From Lobosporangium transversale (taxonomy: Eukaryota; Mortierellomycota; Mortierellomycetes; Mortierellales; Mortierellaceae): a DNA stretch of 64,000 nt. The notes below the pieces were generated by a model. That model was given only the letters and a program-made list of their open reading frames with translations, was not told where the DNA came from and made no database searches. This document shows positions 9,545 to 21,496 of the stretch, piece by piece. Location of the stretch: NCBI RefSeq assembly GCF_002105155.1, contig NW_019029044.1, forward strand, positions 1 to 64,000, read 5' to 3'. Position 1 is the stretch's first letter. Each line of letters starts with the position of its first letter. Position numbers and translations under genes: made by a program.

Positions 9545-10185
9545 GATGATGCTCAGAAGTGACTCCCACTAAAGGTGGTGAAGGCTCTTGAAATATATTC
9601 AATCATCTTATCTTCCTTATTGTCGTCCTTGAGAACAAAGCTATGATTAGTAACTTGGTTGGAGCATTCTTGACGCGTCTCATATACTGAATGACGTTTT
9701 CTCCTCTCGGCAAAAGATCAAATCGCAACTCTTTAACCTTGATGGCGTTCAGCTCAGGGTTGACAGCAATAAAATTGCTTCACTCTGCGGTCAACAACCT
9801 TTCGTTGTTGTGTAAAGATGCGGAATCCTCCAACTAGTGATGGCTGAGGCCTTTGGAACTTTAGGACAACAAAGACCTCTTGCTCTTTAGGCGGACGCGG
9901 TAGAACTCGATGCGGTTGGCCTTCTGGCGTGCACGATCGCAGTTGATAAGAGTATCCTTAGCAGCTCGAGTCGAACCTTAGAGTAACTGGATCAAGTTCA
10001 GCTTTGGCCTCCTGACGTGCGTGTTTGTATTTTCCAGCTCAATAGAGCTGCAGATAGGTCTGCTTGGGATCATTCTCGGCATCCAAAAGGTCCTGCTGTG
10101 TGTTTCTGAGCTCAAGCGTAAGAGCATCAAGCCTCGCTTGCACTCTCTCCATATCAGACTCCTGCGCTATTTCTGACAATAAAAT
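9545..10185 (-). pseudogene. Decayed coiled-coil gene with a possible DUF3627/KilA-associated C-terminus
   Basis: Minus-strand translation, spread over several frames, gives a heptad-rich coiled coil (MERVQARLDALTLELRNTQ, then HARQEAKAEL, then CDRARQKANRIEFYRVR), then a beta-rich stretch beginning EVFVVLKF and containing FRIFTQQRKVVDRRV, then KVKELRFDLLPRGENVIQYM. At least four stops or frameshifts interrupt it. A coiled coil followed by this kind of strand-helix-strand block is the layout of C-terminal domains found with MSV199/KilA-N modules in large DNA viruses and some early fungi. That family link is from memory of the pattern and is uncertain; the decay is clear. Confidence 0.4.
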
Positions 10186-10189
10186 GAAG

Positions 10190-12144
10190 TGACCAAAGGC
10201 CATGCCAAGTTGATTGGTTTTTTTTTTGTTATTAAACTGAACATATTGGTGAACCTGGTGGACTTGAAGGTCATGGTTCAGAATTCGTTTTTATAAAGGA
10301 AGGAAGGAAGTAAATTGGATGTGGATATAATTGCAAAAGGCCATGGTCTAACTCCCATGAAATTCGAAATATGATAAGGAAAAGTGACAAGATATGGTAT
10401 GCTTTCAATGGATGAAATGAAAGCGGCATGACCCATGAAAGACTTTCCTGAAAGCGTTGAGGGATCTTTTTAATTTCCGGCCACGTGAAAGAGCCTTCCA
10501 TCACGCTTGGCGCGCATCACTTTTTTTCTTTTCATCTTCACAACTTCCATTGAGTATTCAAAATTTGGAGCCAGCCAAATCAATTCAATACTAATATGCT
10601 TTAGAATATGTTCATGACCAAATGACGAGGACAATAGCATTGTCCCTAGTCTGAATCTTTTATAAAGTTCGCTTTTTTAAAAATACCATGCTGCGTGAGC
10701 ATATCTATTTGCTGAAACGATGCCTACACCAGTGCCTGGGAGGCCATCATCTGCATCACAAAAGGTGCTATTTCAATCGCCATTGTCAACCCACTCAAGT
10801 TTCCATTCATTCATAGCTATGGGAGCTGTTCTGTTCAAAACTGTGAATCTATTTCATTGCTCCACCTGGATGTAAGACCATGCCCCTAGGTGAAATATTT
10901 ATCGCTTTTCTATTGAATCAGACACTCCACAGTGGTCTAGAATTTTAGCAACCTCGTGTCCATGCTGCATTATCTCTGCCATGGTCTCACCCTGGTGTCT
11001 AATATGCTGGGCTGTGAAATAGGTGCATATGGAAATACCTCTTGTAGTTCCATGAATTAGTTTGACTTGATGCAGGGAGCTTCTCATAAGCAGCCTGATA
11101 TTCATTACTGCCTGGGTTGTCAAATGTATCTTGCATCCTGGATATACGATGAAACTTATTGCTGGTCACGCCTCCTGGATAAACTTCCACTGGGCCTAAC
11201 AAGGTGTGCATATTCCTCAGAAGCGGCACTCATATAGATTATACTCGAGACGCTATTAGATAGAAGCACTTTATCACAACTCTTCTTTATTATTCCATGT
11301 ATTCACCTTATTTGAGGCCTATCTCTGTGTATGCCATAAATTCACTTCATTTGCAATCCATCTGAACATGACGACTGTCCGAATCTGAACACTACCACAT
11401 GCTATTGACTATCCTGCGCTCCTTGAACAGTACTTTTAACATATTCCTGCGCTTCCCCAAGGGATGTTTCAGTGTTGACAAACATGTATCCTTTGATGGC
11501 TATGTCACAGCCCTTGGATCGAGAGAGTGCTGGGATTAAGAGAGTAGCGGGACAATATGTATTTACTTATAACTGGCGTAACTTCAAAAAGCTTAGCTCA
11601 AGGAATAAACTCTGCATCTTCCAGTATATTTAAGAGACGAGTATATCTATTCTGCGTCTCAGAAGCTGCTGTAATTATATTGAAGTGTCTTTAAGCGTTA
11701 TTTTGCATCACATTTTGAGAGTTGGGCTAGCTACCAGTCGAATTTTATTCTTTGGACAATGGAGTGAGCTCCTGCGATTCTAACTAGTTGCTCTGGATGG
11801 TAGTCATTCAAGAGAAACCAAACAATTCTGCTAATTACTGCAAAGTTCAGGTAGATATGGCAATACAACAGGCACCAAGCAATCGCCGTTGTTTATAAAA
11901 ATATACTTTTATTTTCCTAATGCTGTGCCAGGAACTAAAACACACAACACCAGGCTAGGGCTTATTGAGGGATCTAAAGAAAGGAGACAAAAGTTATAGA
12001 AATGAGGAGAGACTCTACCAGAAGAGTGAATAAGGGAGGGAAAGGAAGTATGTAAGGATATCCATTTTTTTTTTTAAAAAGAAAAAAAAAAGCGGAAGCG
12101 GTTATCATGGAATGATCTATTATAAGTTTGATTTTGAGAGAACC

Positions 12145-12175
<31 letters not shown>

Positions 12176-12840
12176 TACTCCGAGGGCAAAGGTAGAAAAA
12201 AGAAACAAAGGGAAAGATAGCCATTGCAGATTGTTCAGGCCAATGCAGACCATGCAGACTTTTCCAACCATGGAAGCCATGCAAAGCTGAAAAAGTCCTT
12301 TGATCTATACTCACCAATTCATCCCAATCAATTAAAAATCACATCAACAGCATTTGCAATAATTTAGTCCGCATGGTCAATCTTTTTTTTTTTTTGTCCT
12401 CTTTTGGTTTCCCATTCTTTCTTAACCTTTGCAAAGTTGATATATTTGATCACTTTCACTTCTAGTGTGACATTGGTTACTCACAAAGAAAAGGAAAAAG
12501 CATTCAATCCTTTTCTTCATCTTTCTCCCACTCTCACCCATCTTCATTCATTCTCATTCTATTTTTTTTGTTTATTTATTCATCTTTTTTCTTTTTCTTC
12601 ACTTGCTCTCTTTGTTCTCAACTCCTACAGGGGTGATATATAACCATAGGAAAAAAAAAAAAATACATAAAATAAAAAAATATCATTTTCACACCTCACA
12701 TTCTCTCACACTGTCACACTCACACCCTCATACTCTATCCTCCAAAACACATTCTCTCCCTTTCCTCCCTCTCCTCTTTCATTCTTCACATCTTTGCATA
12801 TCAAGTCTCTAATACCCCCGCGCACCTCGCGTCGACCGTA
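10190..12840. other. Gene-poor region upstream of the F-box gene
   Basis: No gene supported. Overlapping minus-strand frames at 10899-11229 could be a decayed coding piece, since one frame appears to continue into another near 11060, but no family is recognised. Poly-A lies near 12146-12173. From 12400 to 12835 the plus strand is strongly pyrimidine-rich with repeated CTCAC/TTCAT words, consistent with promoter and 5' UTR of the gene starting at 12841. Confidence 0.5.
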
Positions 12841-15800
12841 ATGGTTACTACTTCTTTTACTTCCACTTCAGACACAATTTCTTCTTCAAAAGCCGCTACA
12901 GTCGATTCATCTGAGCACTCTGACCAAATTTTATCGCCTACAAAAGCACCATCATCATCAATGTCCTCAACGCCAGCCATGTCGACGATAACAACGCCTG
13001 CAACAACAGCAACAACCCCAACTGCCTTAATTCTTGCTCAGCACCCTAGAAATCTTATGTTATTACCACCCGAGTGTCTCGCATTAATAGTCCAATGGGT
13101 CGCTATTCCAACAATTCAAGAACTCTATCCTCTGATGTGTGTCAACAAAGCATTCTTTGGTCTTGTTGTACCACTGCTCTATCGAGACCCCTTCCGCCTG
13201 TCAGCCCGATGGGTTTGGAAACGATCAGTTTACAAAGGCGTGATCGAGCGTCAGACGAAGCTGATTCGGACTCTTCTTTTATGCTGTACCAGAACTATCA
13301 ACAGGGTCACACCCATTGTTGATCCCCAGATGGAAAAAAAAAGGCATTCTAAATACAGCAATAGTGGTGATAATAATAACAGTAACAACAACAACAGTAG
13401 TGTCAGTCGAAAGCTTCCAGGACCATTGGGTCGAGCAATCACAGTAGTACGGCGTAGTGATAAAGACTTGCCAAACGATTCCATAGCAATAGCAACAGCA
13501 ACAACAATGCCCACATCGACATCTATCATGAACAGAAATGACATATCCGTCGTTATCGCGGAGGCATCTGTAAACCAACAACAACAGACATATTCTTCTG
13601 ATACATCTCTGCGAGTAGATGAAAGTGAAAGAGCTACTGTTTCTATTCTTCCCGTCATCCTTCCCAATCCTCGTATCAACGTCAGTGCACATCAATCCAC
13701 CAGTGATCGCTCCATTCTCAAATCTCTTTTCCACAAACTAGGCAACAGCTGTAGTGGGGAGTTATCATCAACTTCCTATGCTAAAGGCAATAAGAGGCTA
13801 TCAGCTCAACCACCATCATCAACACCTACCCAAACTCGGATCGAGCAAATTCCTATTGTTTGGGATGCTGAGAATCAACGACCGGAGACGCGAAAGATCC
13901 CGGGACTAGGGAGACCAAACACTTCCAAGCTCAAGTTCCCCCCTGAATTGGCCAAAACCGTCATCCGTCTCGCCAGTGAACCGCCGCCCATGGTCAATTA
14001 TTTGTCGTACGTTACTCACACAGACGTACGCTCTTGGTCTGCAGCCTCCAACATGACTCTAGTCCATCAAATCCTTGGTGATGCACGACCGTCCTGGCAT
14101 GCCCGTCTGCAAGATTTGGTCAAGAAGACATCAAAAAGAATCATGGGCAAACATCCTACTTTCAATCGACAAGGAGAGGCAGGAGACTTTGATCAAAATG
14201 GTGTCAATTCAACCTTTATATCCGACACTCGCCATGACTTGATGGATGACCTTGAAGATGATGATGAGGATGGAATCATGGACATGACCTTTAGCCTTCG
14301 ACACGGTGGGAGTAACAACGGAACTGGCTCTAATGGTGGCAACACTGGTGGAGGGCGATTCCGACGGTGGAGACGAGGTCGTACCAAGCGAAACAGAAAT
14401 CTTTGGGATCTTCAGGATGTTGATTTTCTGGAGTTGGTCTTGCTATTTTACACATCAGCCAAGATGGAGACACTTTCACTAGGTATGAATTGCTCGCACT
14501 GGTATCATCCATCACTCAATGTCCTCCTTCCGGGCATTCCAGAGAGACTTTCAGGTCTTAGAAGGATTGTGATTGATCATGCGGACACGATTATGCACAA
14601 TACCGTGTCTGTGCCCCAAGTATTTATCCAACGCCACCAAAAGGCTTTCCCGGGTCAGTTGCGTGAGATTCAAGTCCGCCAATCGTACCATTACTCATAC
14701 GACATGTCCAAGTCAGTGCTGCAGATCATCAAGACGATGGACCGGATCGAGGTGCTGGATCTTTCTATCTGGACAGGAGTCTTCTCAGGATTAGAGTCGA
14801 TCTGCACAGATCATCTACGGAAACTCCTGATCTGCCATCATATGGATGTGCCTCGACCTGACATGTTTGACGAATTAGTGAAGCGATGTCCGGTTCTTGA
14901 GGAACTATCTATCATTGTGCCTCATCCAAAGTTGTTTTCCTGGGCTGTCGAGAGGCGAAATGCACTCATGGGTATCACAGGATCATCATTGCCAATGGCT
15001 TCGACCATGAACGACGCTTTCGTTCCAACAACAATGACTCGATCGCGAAAAAATTTGCTCTCGTCTCGGACAGCCTCACTTTGGTCAGATAGGCAAGCAG
15101 AAGGAGGTCATGGTGAGATTATCAATTTGCCTCCGTTGAAGAGCCTGACCTTGTTTGGCCATACACCCGATGTGGTCGCTGCTTTTAAAGATGTGATCTA
15201 CGCTTTCCAGGATACATTGGAATCTATCCAAGTCTCCATGTATTCGGATATTACTAAGCCACCGGATGCTCATTTTGAGGTTCCTCCGCCACACTTTGCC
15301 ATCACAGACGATCCTCCACAATCGACCTCGTTTTTTGGAATCAGCCTTATACAGGACCCTTTGCAGGTGAATCACTATAACACAGCACCCACAGGATCAC
15401 AATCGACCCTCGATCCCTTCAATGCGCCCCCAGAGTTGTCTTCAATGTGGCATCAGGAGATTCTGACGGGCATCCATGGTGCAGGTGGTACAGGTGGTAC
15501 TGGTAATAATAACCTTCAGGATTCAACATCTTTCTCTGGTCCTTCTGCTTCAGGTCATATGGTTTCAAACATTTGGACGACTCATTCACCTTCATTCCTA
15601 ACTTGGAACTGGCCTTTGCCTCGCCTACGTACAATGTCGCTCCGAGGTCCAGTTGTAGCTTATTTTGACCTGCAGTTGCTCCGATTCTGTCCGCAACTCA
15701 CGGATCTAGCTCTCTCATATCATTGTTCACGTCTCCCTCGTTTGGTTTACCCGGGTACAGTTGCTGTGGCCGCCGCAGCCGCAGCTGTATCCGCCACCGT

Positions 15801-16095
15801 ATCCACCACCTCTGGCTCCACAGCGAGTCCCGGAACAGGATCATCATCGTCGCCATCATCATCTTCGGCTTTGAGCTTTGGAAGCCTGGCTGGGTCCAGA
15901 AGTAGAGGAGCGTCCTTATCAACAACTAATAGCCCATCTACTATGGCTACTGATTCCACCCTTATTCCCACTGCTACCGCCGTGACAATGACTCCGCCAG
16001 TTTCTCGATTCCCAAAGATCATGGTGTGTGATTCTTTGGCATACAAGTGGGGGATCCATCTTCAAGAGGAGCATCGCAGTCTTGTAATTGTTTAA
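12841..16095 (+). CDS. F-box/LRR-like protein, 1084 residues
   Basis: A single uninterrupted exon. After a Ser/Thr/Ala-rich N-terminus, an F-box-like motif sits at about residues 74-112 (LMLLPPECLALIVQWV ... LYPLMCVNKAFFGLVVPLLY), the hydrophobic pattern that docks onto Skp1 in SCF ubiquitin ligases. Residues about 530-780 contain leucine-rich stretches (METLSLGMNC, IEVLDLSIWTG, CPVLEELSIIVPH, LKSLTLFGH) typical of the LRR-like substrate-binding part. Low-complexity inserts (Asn/Ser runs near 170-190, Gly/Asn near 490-505, Ala/Ser/Thr near 975-1060) lengthen it. The role as a substrate adaptor is inferred; the substrate is unknown. The start is the first ATG after the pyrimidine-rich leader. 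An AATAAA-like signal lies near 16178. Confidence 0.75.
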   Translation: MVTTSFTSTSDTISSSKAATVDSSEHSDQILSPTKAPSSSMSSTPAMSTITTPATTATTPTALILAQHPRNLMLLPPECLALIVQWVAIPTIQELYPLMCVNKAFFGLVVPLLYRDPFRLSARWVWKRSVYKGVIERQTKLIRTLLLCCTRTINRVTPIVDPQMEKKRHSKYSNSGDNNNSNNNNSSVSRKLPGPLGRAITVVRRSDKDLPNDSIAIATATTMPTSTSIMNRNDISVVIAEASVNQQQQTYSSDTSLRVDESERATVSILPVILPNPRINVSAHQSTSDRSILKSLFHKLGNSCSGELSSTSYAKGNKRLSAQPPSSTPTQTRIEQIPIVWDAENQRPETRKIPGLGRPNTSKLKFPPELAKTVIRLASEPPPMVNYLSYVTHTDVRSWSAASNMTLVHQILGDARPSWHARLQDLVKKTSKRIMGKHPTFNRQGEAGDFDQNGVNSTFISDTRHDLMDDLEDDDEDGIMDMTFSLRHGGSNNGTGSNGGNTGGGRFRRWRRGRTKRNRNLWDLQDVDFLELVLLFYTSAKMETLSLGMNCSHWYHPSLNVLLPGIPERLSGLRRIVIDHADTIMHNTVSVPQVFIQRHQKAFPGQLREIQVRQSYHYSYDMSKSVLQIIKTMDRIEVLDLSIWTGVFSGLESICTDHLRKLLICHHMDVPRPDMFDELVKRCPVLEELSIIVPHPKLFSWAVERRNALMGITGSSLPMASTMNDAFVPTTMTRSRKNLLSSRTASLWSDRQAEGGHGEIINLPPLKSLTLFGHTPDVVAAFKDVIYAFQDTLESIQVSMYSDITKPPDAHFEVPPPHFAITDDPPQSTSFFGISLIQDPLQVNHYNTAPTGSQSTLDPFNAPPELSSMWHQEILTGIHGAGGTGGTGNNNLQDSTSFSGPSASGHMVSNIWTTHSPSFLTWNWPLPRLRTMSLRGPVVAYFDLQLLRFCPQLTDLALSYHCSRLPRLVYPGTVAVAAAAAAVSATVSTTSGSTASPGTGSSSSPSSSSALSFGSLAGSRSRGASLSTTNSPSTMATDSTLIPTATAVTMTPPVSRFPKIMVCDSLAYKWGIHLQEEHRSLVIV

Positions 16096-16203
16096 ATGCA
16101 CTGAAAAAAGCTATTTTGTTTTTATTTTATTCTTTTTGTTGTTTATCTCTATTTCTGTAAATATATATATATCTATATAATAAAAAATTTGTACATATTC
16201 TCT

Positions 16204-18125
16204 TCAACAAAGTTTGACCTTTCCCCACATTGAAATATCATCTGCTTGTCCATCTCGGCGAACACCTTGAACCCATGCCCATAGTTCCTTCTTATCATCT
16301 TTCAAAGCAAGCAATGATTCACGGGTGTCTACAGAGGAACAATTGTCGTAGTTGAGAGCCAACTCGAAATTGGAAATCCGATACCGATTAGTGAAGGCCG
16401 TGCCCACGAATACCCAATGAATGGGCTCGTCCATGTTTGTACTTATGTAATCCGTTTCAACTTCATCCTTGGTTGTTTCAGCCACTGCAGCAGCGCTTGG
16501 GTTTGTAACAGGCTTTTCGGATATATTGTTGTTATTTTGATTTTTCTTCTTAATGTCATTCTTTGAAGGCTGCAGGGATAAATAAATACAGTAATGACTG
16601 TATTCGCCGGTCGAAATAGAATCGGCGTCTTCATTTGTTGCAAAAGTGGCGGTAGTGTTGAATATAGATGTGCGCGCGGACATTATAGTGCTGACTGTCT
16701 CCAAAGGATAGCTTTCGATTCCGAGGTCATTGCCTGCCATGCTACTAGATGAGCTTATTCGATAACCAATATCCCAGATGATTGCCGATGAGATCGAGAT
16801 TAGAGGGGAAAGTTGAAGGGAGGATTCTTTGGCTTTATCGGGTACAACGACTGCTTGTTCTTGTCCTAGGACGCAGGATTTTGAACGCTCTATTGATTGA
16901 AGCTGAGTCTCCTCCGCTCTTACTCCTTGTATACATGATTCATTAAATCTACTTTTCAGTGTCGGCATCAATGAGAGCGACCCTAAAATGATCAGTGGGC
17001 GTGACTCTTCTTGCTTTTCTTCGAATGAAGCGCTTAAGGTTTCATCTCGTAATAGTGTGGATGATGAAGACGCTTTATAGTTGAGGGTAATGCCCAATTG
17101 GGACACAACAACAGACGAGGCTATTGTCTTGCTTTTATCCTGGCTTTCATTGTGAAGATCAAAAATGCCCGACATATGAAGTGTCAAACGCTGCCAACCC
17201 TCCTCAAGAGGCTCCACAGAGTACAACATGTCACTATCAGTACTGTTTCCAGAATTCAGAATAGAGGGTGGGGGCAATGCAATAGCGAATGCAGATTCAG
17301 GAGCGTCACTATCGGACTGTTCAGAATCATCTAAAGTCAACAGAGCTCCAAGTACTGTTCTGGTTGTTGATGACGATGGTGAGGATAATTCCGACGACAC
17401 GTTTGAGGGAGTAGAGTGGCCTTGGCCGATAGCTTTTACTTCATGCTCCTTGACTTTAGGACGCAGTATGGGGTAGAGCTCGGATCTGGCGAGCTTGCGG
17501 CCGACTTTGATACTGGTTCTAGTTGGGATATCTTGCTGTTGGGCTTTCTTTGTACCACCACTTTCATCATCGTTACTATTTTCATCCTGTGCTATTACGG
17601 CTGAGAGACCTAAATGAATTCCGACTTGGAACGTGTCCAGACACGGCTTGTAAATCAACTCTACAGCTGAATATTGTGCATTAAGCAAGGGTATCTGAGT
17701 GTTGAAAAGTGGGACCAAGATGGTTCTTGATGATTCCTGCTGCTGTAACCTAGGGTTTACAGTCGAAAGTCCAGGTTTCACAGATGGCAGTAAGGATGGT
17801 GCTGGCGGATCCGGCAAAGTCGGGATGTTGCCAAAGGTAGTCAACTCTTGGATTAAGAGAGATGTCCCTCCATTATAGGCAAGCTCCGGTGACAGAGCCC
17901 AGCAAAGGATTTTACGGCTGGGATCCAACAATGGGGTAGCATGGATAATGTAATCCTCGCCAATTTCAAAGATACGTTTAGTCATGGATGGCGACAATGA
18001 TTGATGCGACAAATGTGACCAAGGCTTATTCGAAACTTTCTAAATAGTTATGAAGGCAAAGGCAAAAGTATATACCGTCAATAATGGTACTGATGGTATA
18101 GCTACTGCTATTTTTGTATAAATGA

Positions 18126-18171
<46 letters not shown>

Positions 18172-19468
18172 TTCTCACCTTGCCGTTGACCCAGAAACCA
18201 TGTCCAAAACCTCGATCAAAGTTGGAATAGAACCAGCTCGAACATCCGGAGGGTCTTGCTGGGATGTAGGCAGAGATTGGCAGGAACGCCTTATTATCCT
18301 TATCCTTATCTTTGTCATTAGGGTTTCGTCCAAGGTCACCAGACAATAATCGGTAACTGGCTTTGTAGAACGATGCCAGGGGCAGATTCTCAATATGATG
18401 GCCTGCCCCATGAAAGCCAGTCCAGAAAAGTCGATCGTTAGTCAGAAAGTCCTTTTTATCGAGGAACTCATAGGTCCAGGCTGGTGCAAATAAAGCACAT
18501 GAGGTTTTGTCTCGTTGAATTACTTCCAGAGCTTTGTAAGCTGTGTATCCTCCACCACCGAATGTGTTGCCTATTATACATACAATATGTCAGCACGGGG
18601 ATTTTTTTTTTTTTTGTCACACTGTACAGAAAAGAAAGTAAAAAATACAGATGACTTACGTCCCCAGATATCAATTCCTGTATAAACATCTCTATTCCGG
18701 GAGCCTGCCAAGGCAGCAGATTCGGCCACATAGCCTTCCTTCCACGTATAGTTGGTAAAAATGCCTATCAGAAAGGAATAGGATAAATAAAGATCGACTC
18801 AGCAATGATTCAGCTTGTTCACCTGCTTAATTTTTTTCCCTCCTAATGTTCCCACTTTCATCTTTACCATCGCTCTGTTCAAAGAATCTGTAATTCTCCG
18901 ATGACAATTTGTCTTGCCAAGCGACTTCGCCTGTCGAAGAAATGACACTGTCATACCAAATCAACTCTCCACCATTGGGGATAGCCTCATGAAGTCGTTT
19001 TCTCAGATAAGCCAAAAAAGCATACATCTGCTCAGCTTGTTTGTTTCCACCTCTCAAAATGCTTTCAATGTTGATAAACCATCCATCAAACTTGAAATAG
19101 ACTGCTAACTGGACCAACTTGTCTGCATAGGCCCGGCTGAAAAACCGACGGTCCACTATGTCGTTCCCTTCTTGGTCTACAAACGCTTGACCAGGCCCAC
19201 TGACCATTTCATCGGTCACCAAGACACCAGGTAACCATTCTGTGATGATGGTACCTAAACAACGAACGCCATTTCTATGCGCTGCATTCGTCCATACTAC
19301 AGGCGGGATCGTGATCAGGGAATGCGAAAAGTAAATGAACACGTCAACGTGGTTCCAGTATTGGATGCTGTATAGTGTGCTGTAACTGTTTCCCTGTGGT
19401 GATGCATCTTCCGCATATCCTGAAAGATTTATCAGATAACGTACATTCATGCACAGGTTTTCACACGC

Positions 19469-19504
<36 letters not shown>

Positions 19505-19563
19505 AGGGAGGATTAGACGTTTAATTGCTTTTTTTTTTTTGTCTGTCCTGGAAACAGGCTTCG

Positions 19564-19599
<36 letters not shown>

Positions 19600-19779
19600 A
19601 CCTCCAGCCATATCGTGGCATACGATAACTCGACAATCAGAGTAAGGGCTGGCTGATAGTGTTGGTGAAGGCCGTAGATGCAAGGGCGTATTCGCAACAT
19701 TGTATTCATCCTGTCCAGGCTGCCACGCCAACAGTTCTTTTAGGCTTTTGATGGGTTGACTCTTTGGTATGGACACCAT
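16204..19779 (-). CDS. Endo-beta-N-acetylglucosaminidase, glycoside hydrolase family 85
   Basis: Exons (minus): 19779-19602, 19419-18868, 18764-18660, 18570-18179 and 18039-16204, in frame throughout, 1020 residues. The GH85 catalytic barrel is clear: VIVCHDMAGGYAED at the first junction, YWNHVDVFIYFSHSLITIPP, GTIITEW, and FDGWFINIES with the conserved Asn and catalytic Glu (N-x-E). It continues through DGIFTNYTW and DVYTGIDIWGRNTFGGGG, found only after splicing. The family cleaves the chitobiose core of N-glycans by substrate-assisted catalysis; most eukaryotic members are cytosolic and act on free oligosaccharides or misfolded glycoproteins. No signal peptide is seen. The large last exon holds the C-terminal beta domains (ELAYNGGTSLLI; WVFVGTAFTNRYRISNFELA) with a Ser/Asp-rich insert, making it longer than human ENGase. 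Introns 1 and 4 contain long homopolymers. It converges with the F-box gene, stops 109 bp apart. Confidence 0.9.
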
Positions 19780-20120
19780 TTTTTTTTTTTTTTTTTTTTT
19801 TTCACTTTAAGAGTTATTACCCTTGAAAATCAAGAAACAATATTAAGAAAGAAAAAAGAAGTGGGAAAGGATTGAAGAAAAGAGACAAGGAAGAGAGGAA
19901 GAAAGAAAGAAAGGAAGAAAAGACAGAACGAATGAGAATTAAAAGGTCGAATTGATTTCATGCATGAATGAACGCGCGTCTTCCTTTTTCTTCCTAAGAG
20001 CGTGATGTTAGTACAGGGTCTAATGTCAATTTTTAAATGCAATTTTTTTTTTTTTTTTAATAGTGTGTTCTCAATTTTTTCTATGGTTATAAATGAAATG
20101 CTGTTTTTTTTTTTTTTTTT
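19780..20120. other. Spacer between the glutamate 5-kinase stop and the ENGase start
   Basis: Contains poly-T tracts at about 19780-19802, 20043-20058 and 20105-20122, and a purine-rich GAAAG/GGAAG stretch at 19840-19925 that is pyrimidine-rich in the sense of the minus-strand ENGase gene, probably its leader or promoter. No gene. Confidence 0.5.
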
Positions 20121-21253
20121 TTAAGGCTTGGTGAGCTTGGTTCGCGTCATGTTCTCACGATGGATGACACATTCAGCATCTGCATATCCCAGACGCTCAA
20201 TGATCTGACTGCTCTGGCATCCCATGATCCTCAGGATCTCGTGGCTGGCATAGTTGACTAAACCTTTGCCCACCTCAATTTCTTCAGGTTCATTGTGATC
20301 TCCTTCTGCTTCTGATCCTTCTGCTGTTGACAATCCATTACCTCCCCCATCTCTCTTGATAAAGTCTCTAGGTCTATAAACAATTCGAACACTTTGTTGA
20401 GCTACAAAGCTGCCTTTGCAGTCCACAATACCCGCTGCGAACAGTGACGACTTTTGAGTAGCCTTTGTGATGGCCTTGTAGGCTCCACTGTCAATGTAAA
20501 TAGTGCCTGCAGCATGCAGTCCATGCAAGATCCACCATTTGCGGTCTACCAAAGGATTATCCTTGGCAAGGAATCGGGTATGAAGTGGAATGGTTGAATC
20601 ATATGCTTGAGTGATTAATGAATCACCATCAAGCTTGGGCGATGCTGATCCTGTACGCTGAATAGGTAGAGTAATAATGTCAAAAATACGTTGAGGTGTG
20701 GATCCACGAGCGATCACAGTCGTCACTCCTGCTGCAGTCGCCAGTTCTGCTGCAATGAGCTTTGTAATCATTCCTCCTGTTCCAAGTGATGATCCTGGTG
20801 TAGTCACAGACACTAATATATATTTAAAACAAGTATTTTTAGTTAGGGATCAGTTTTTTTTTTTTTTTTTTTTTTTTCTTAAAAAAAAAAAAACTCACCT
20901 TTTTCCTTCAATGCTGCAATGTCATCAACAACCAAGACCGGCTTGGCATCTGGGTTGACACGAGGATTGTCTGTGTAGAGACAGTCAACATCTGTCATCA
21001 GGAACAGATAATCTGCATGAACCATACCCGCTGTGATCGCTGACAGCGTGTCGTTATCACCAAATCGAATCTCAGAAACACTGATCGTATCATTCTCATT
21101 CACAATTGGTACCACACCCATTTCCATCAAGGAATCCAATGTATTGCAGGCATTCAAGTACTGTGTTCGCTATTATGTTTGATAAAGAATAAGGATACAG
21201 AATTGTTTTTAGATCAAATGCAATAGTACATAATGAACAGCATAAAAACAACA

Positions 21254-21284
<31 letters not shown>

Positions 21285-21462
21285 TTACGTCTGCAATGTC
21301 GTTCTTAGTCAACAAGATCTGGGCAATAGGCTGATTGAATTGGCTGAACAAGTCATCGTACATACTCATCAATCGTCCTTGACCTACAGCCGCAATAGCC
21401 TAAAAAATGAATAATATATTTTCGGTTAGGAAAAAAAAAAAAAAAAAAAAAAACCTCCCTCT

Positions 21463-21496
<34 letters not shown>

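Noticed and set aside
13251-13734. Two minus-strand ORFs inside the F-box gene
   Set aside because: Antisense shadows of an Asn/Ser repeat region, producing Leu/Cys/Val runs.
16204-18012. Separate 602-residue gene
   Set aside because: The frame continues upstream to an acceptor at 18040 and joins the GH85 exons in phase; it is the last ENGase exon.
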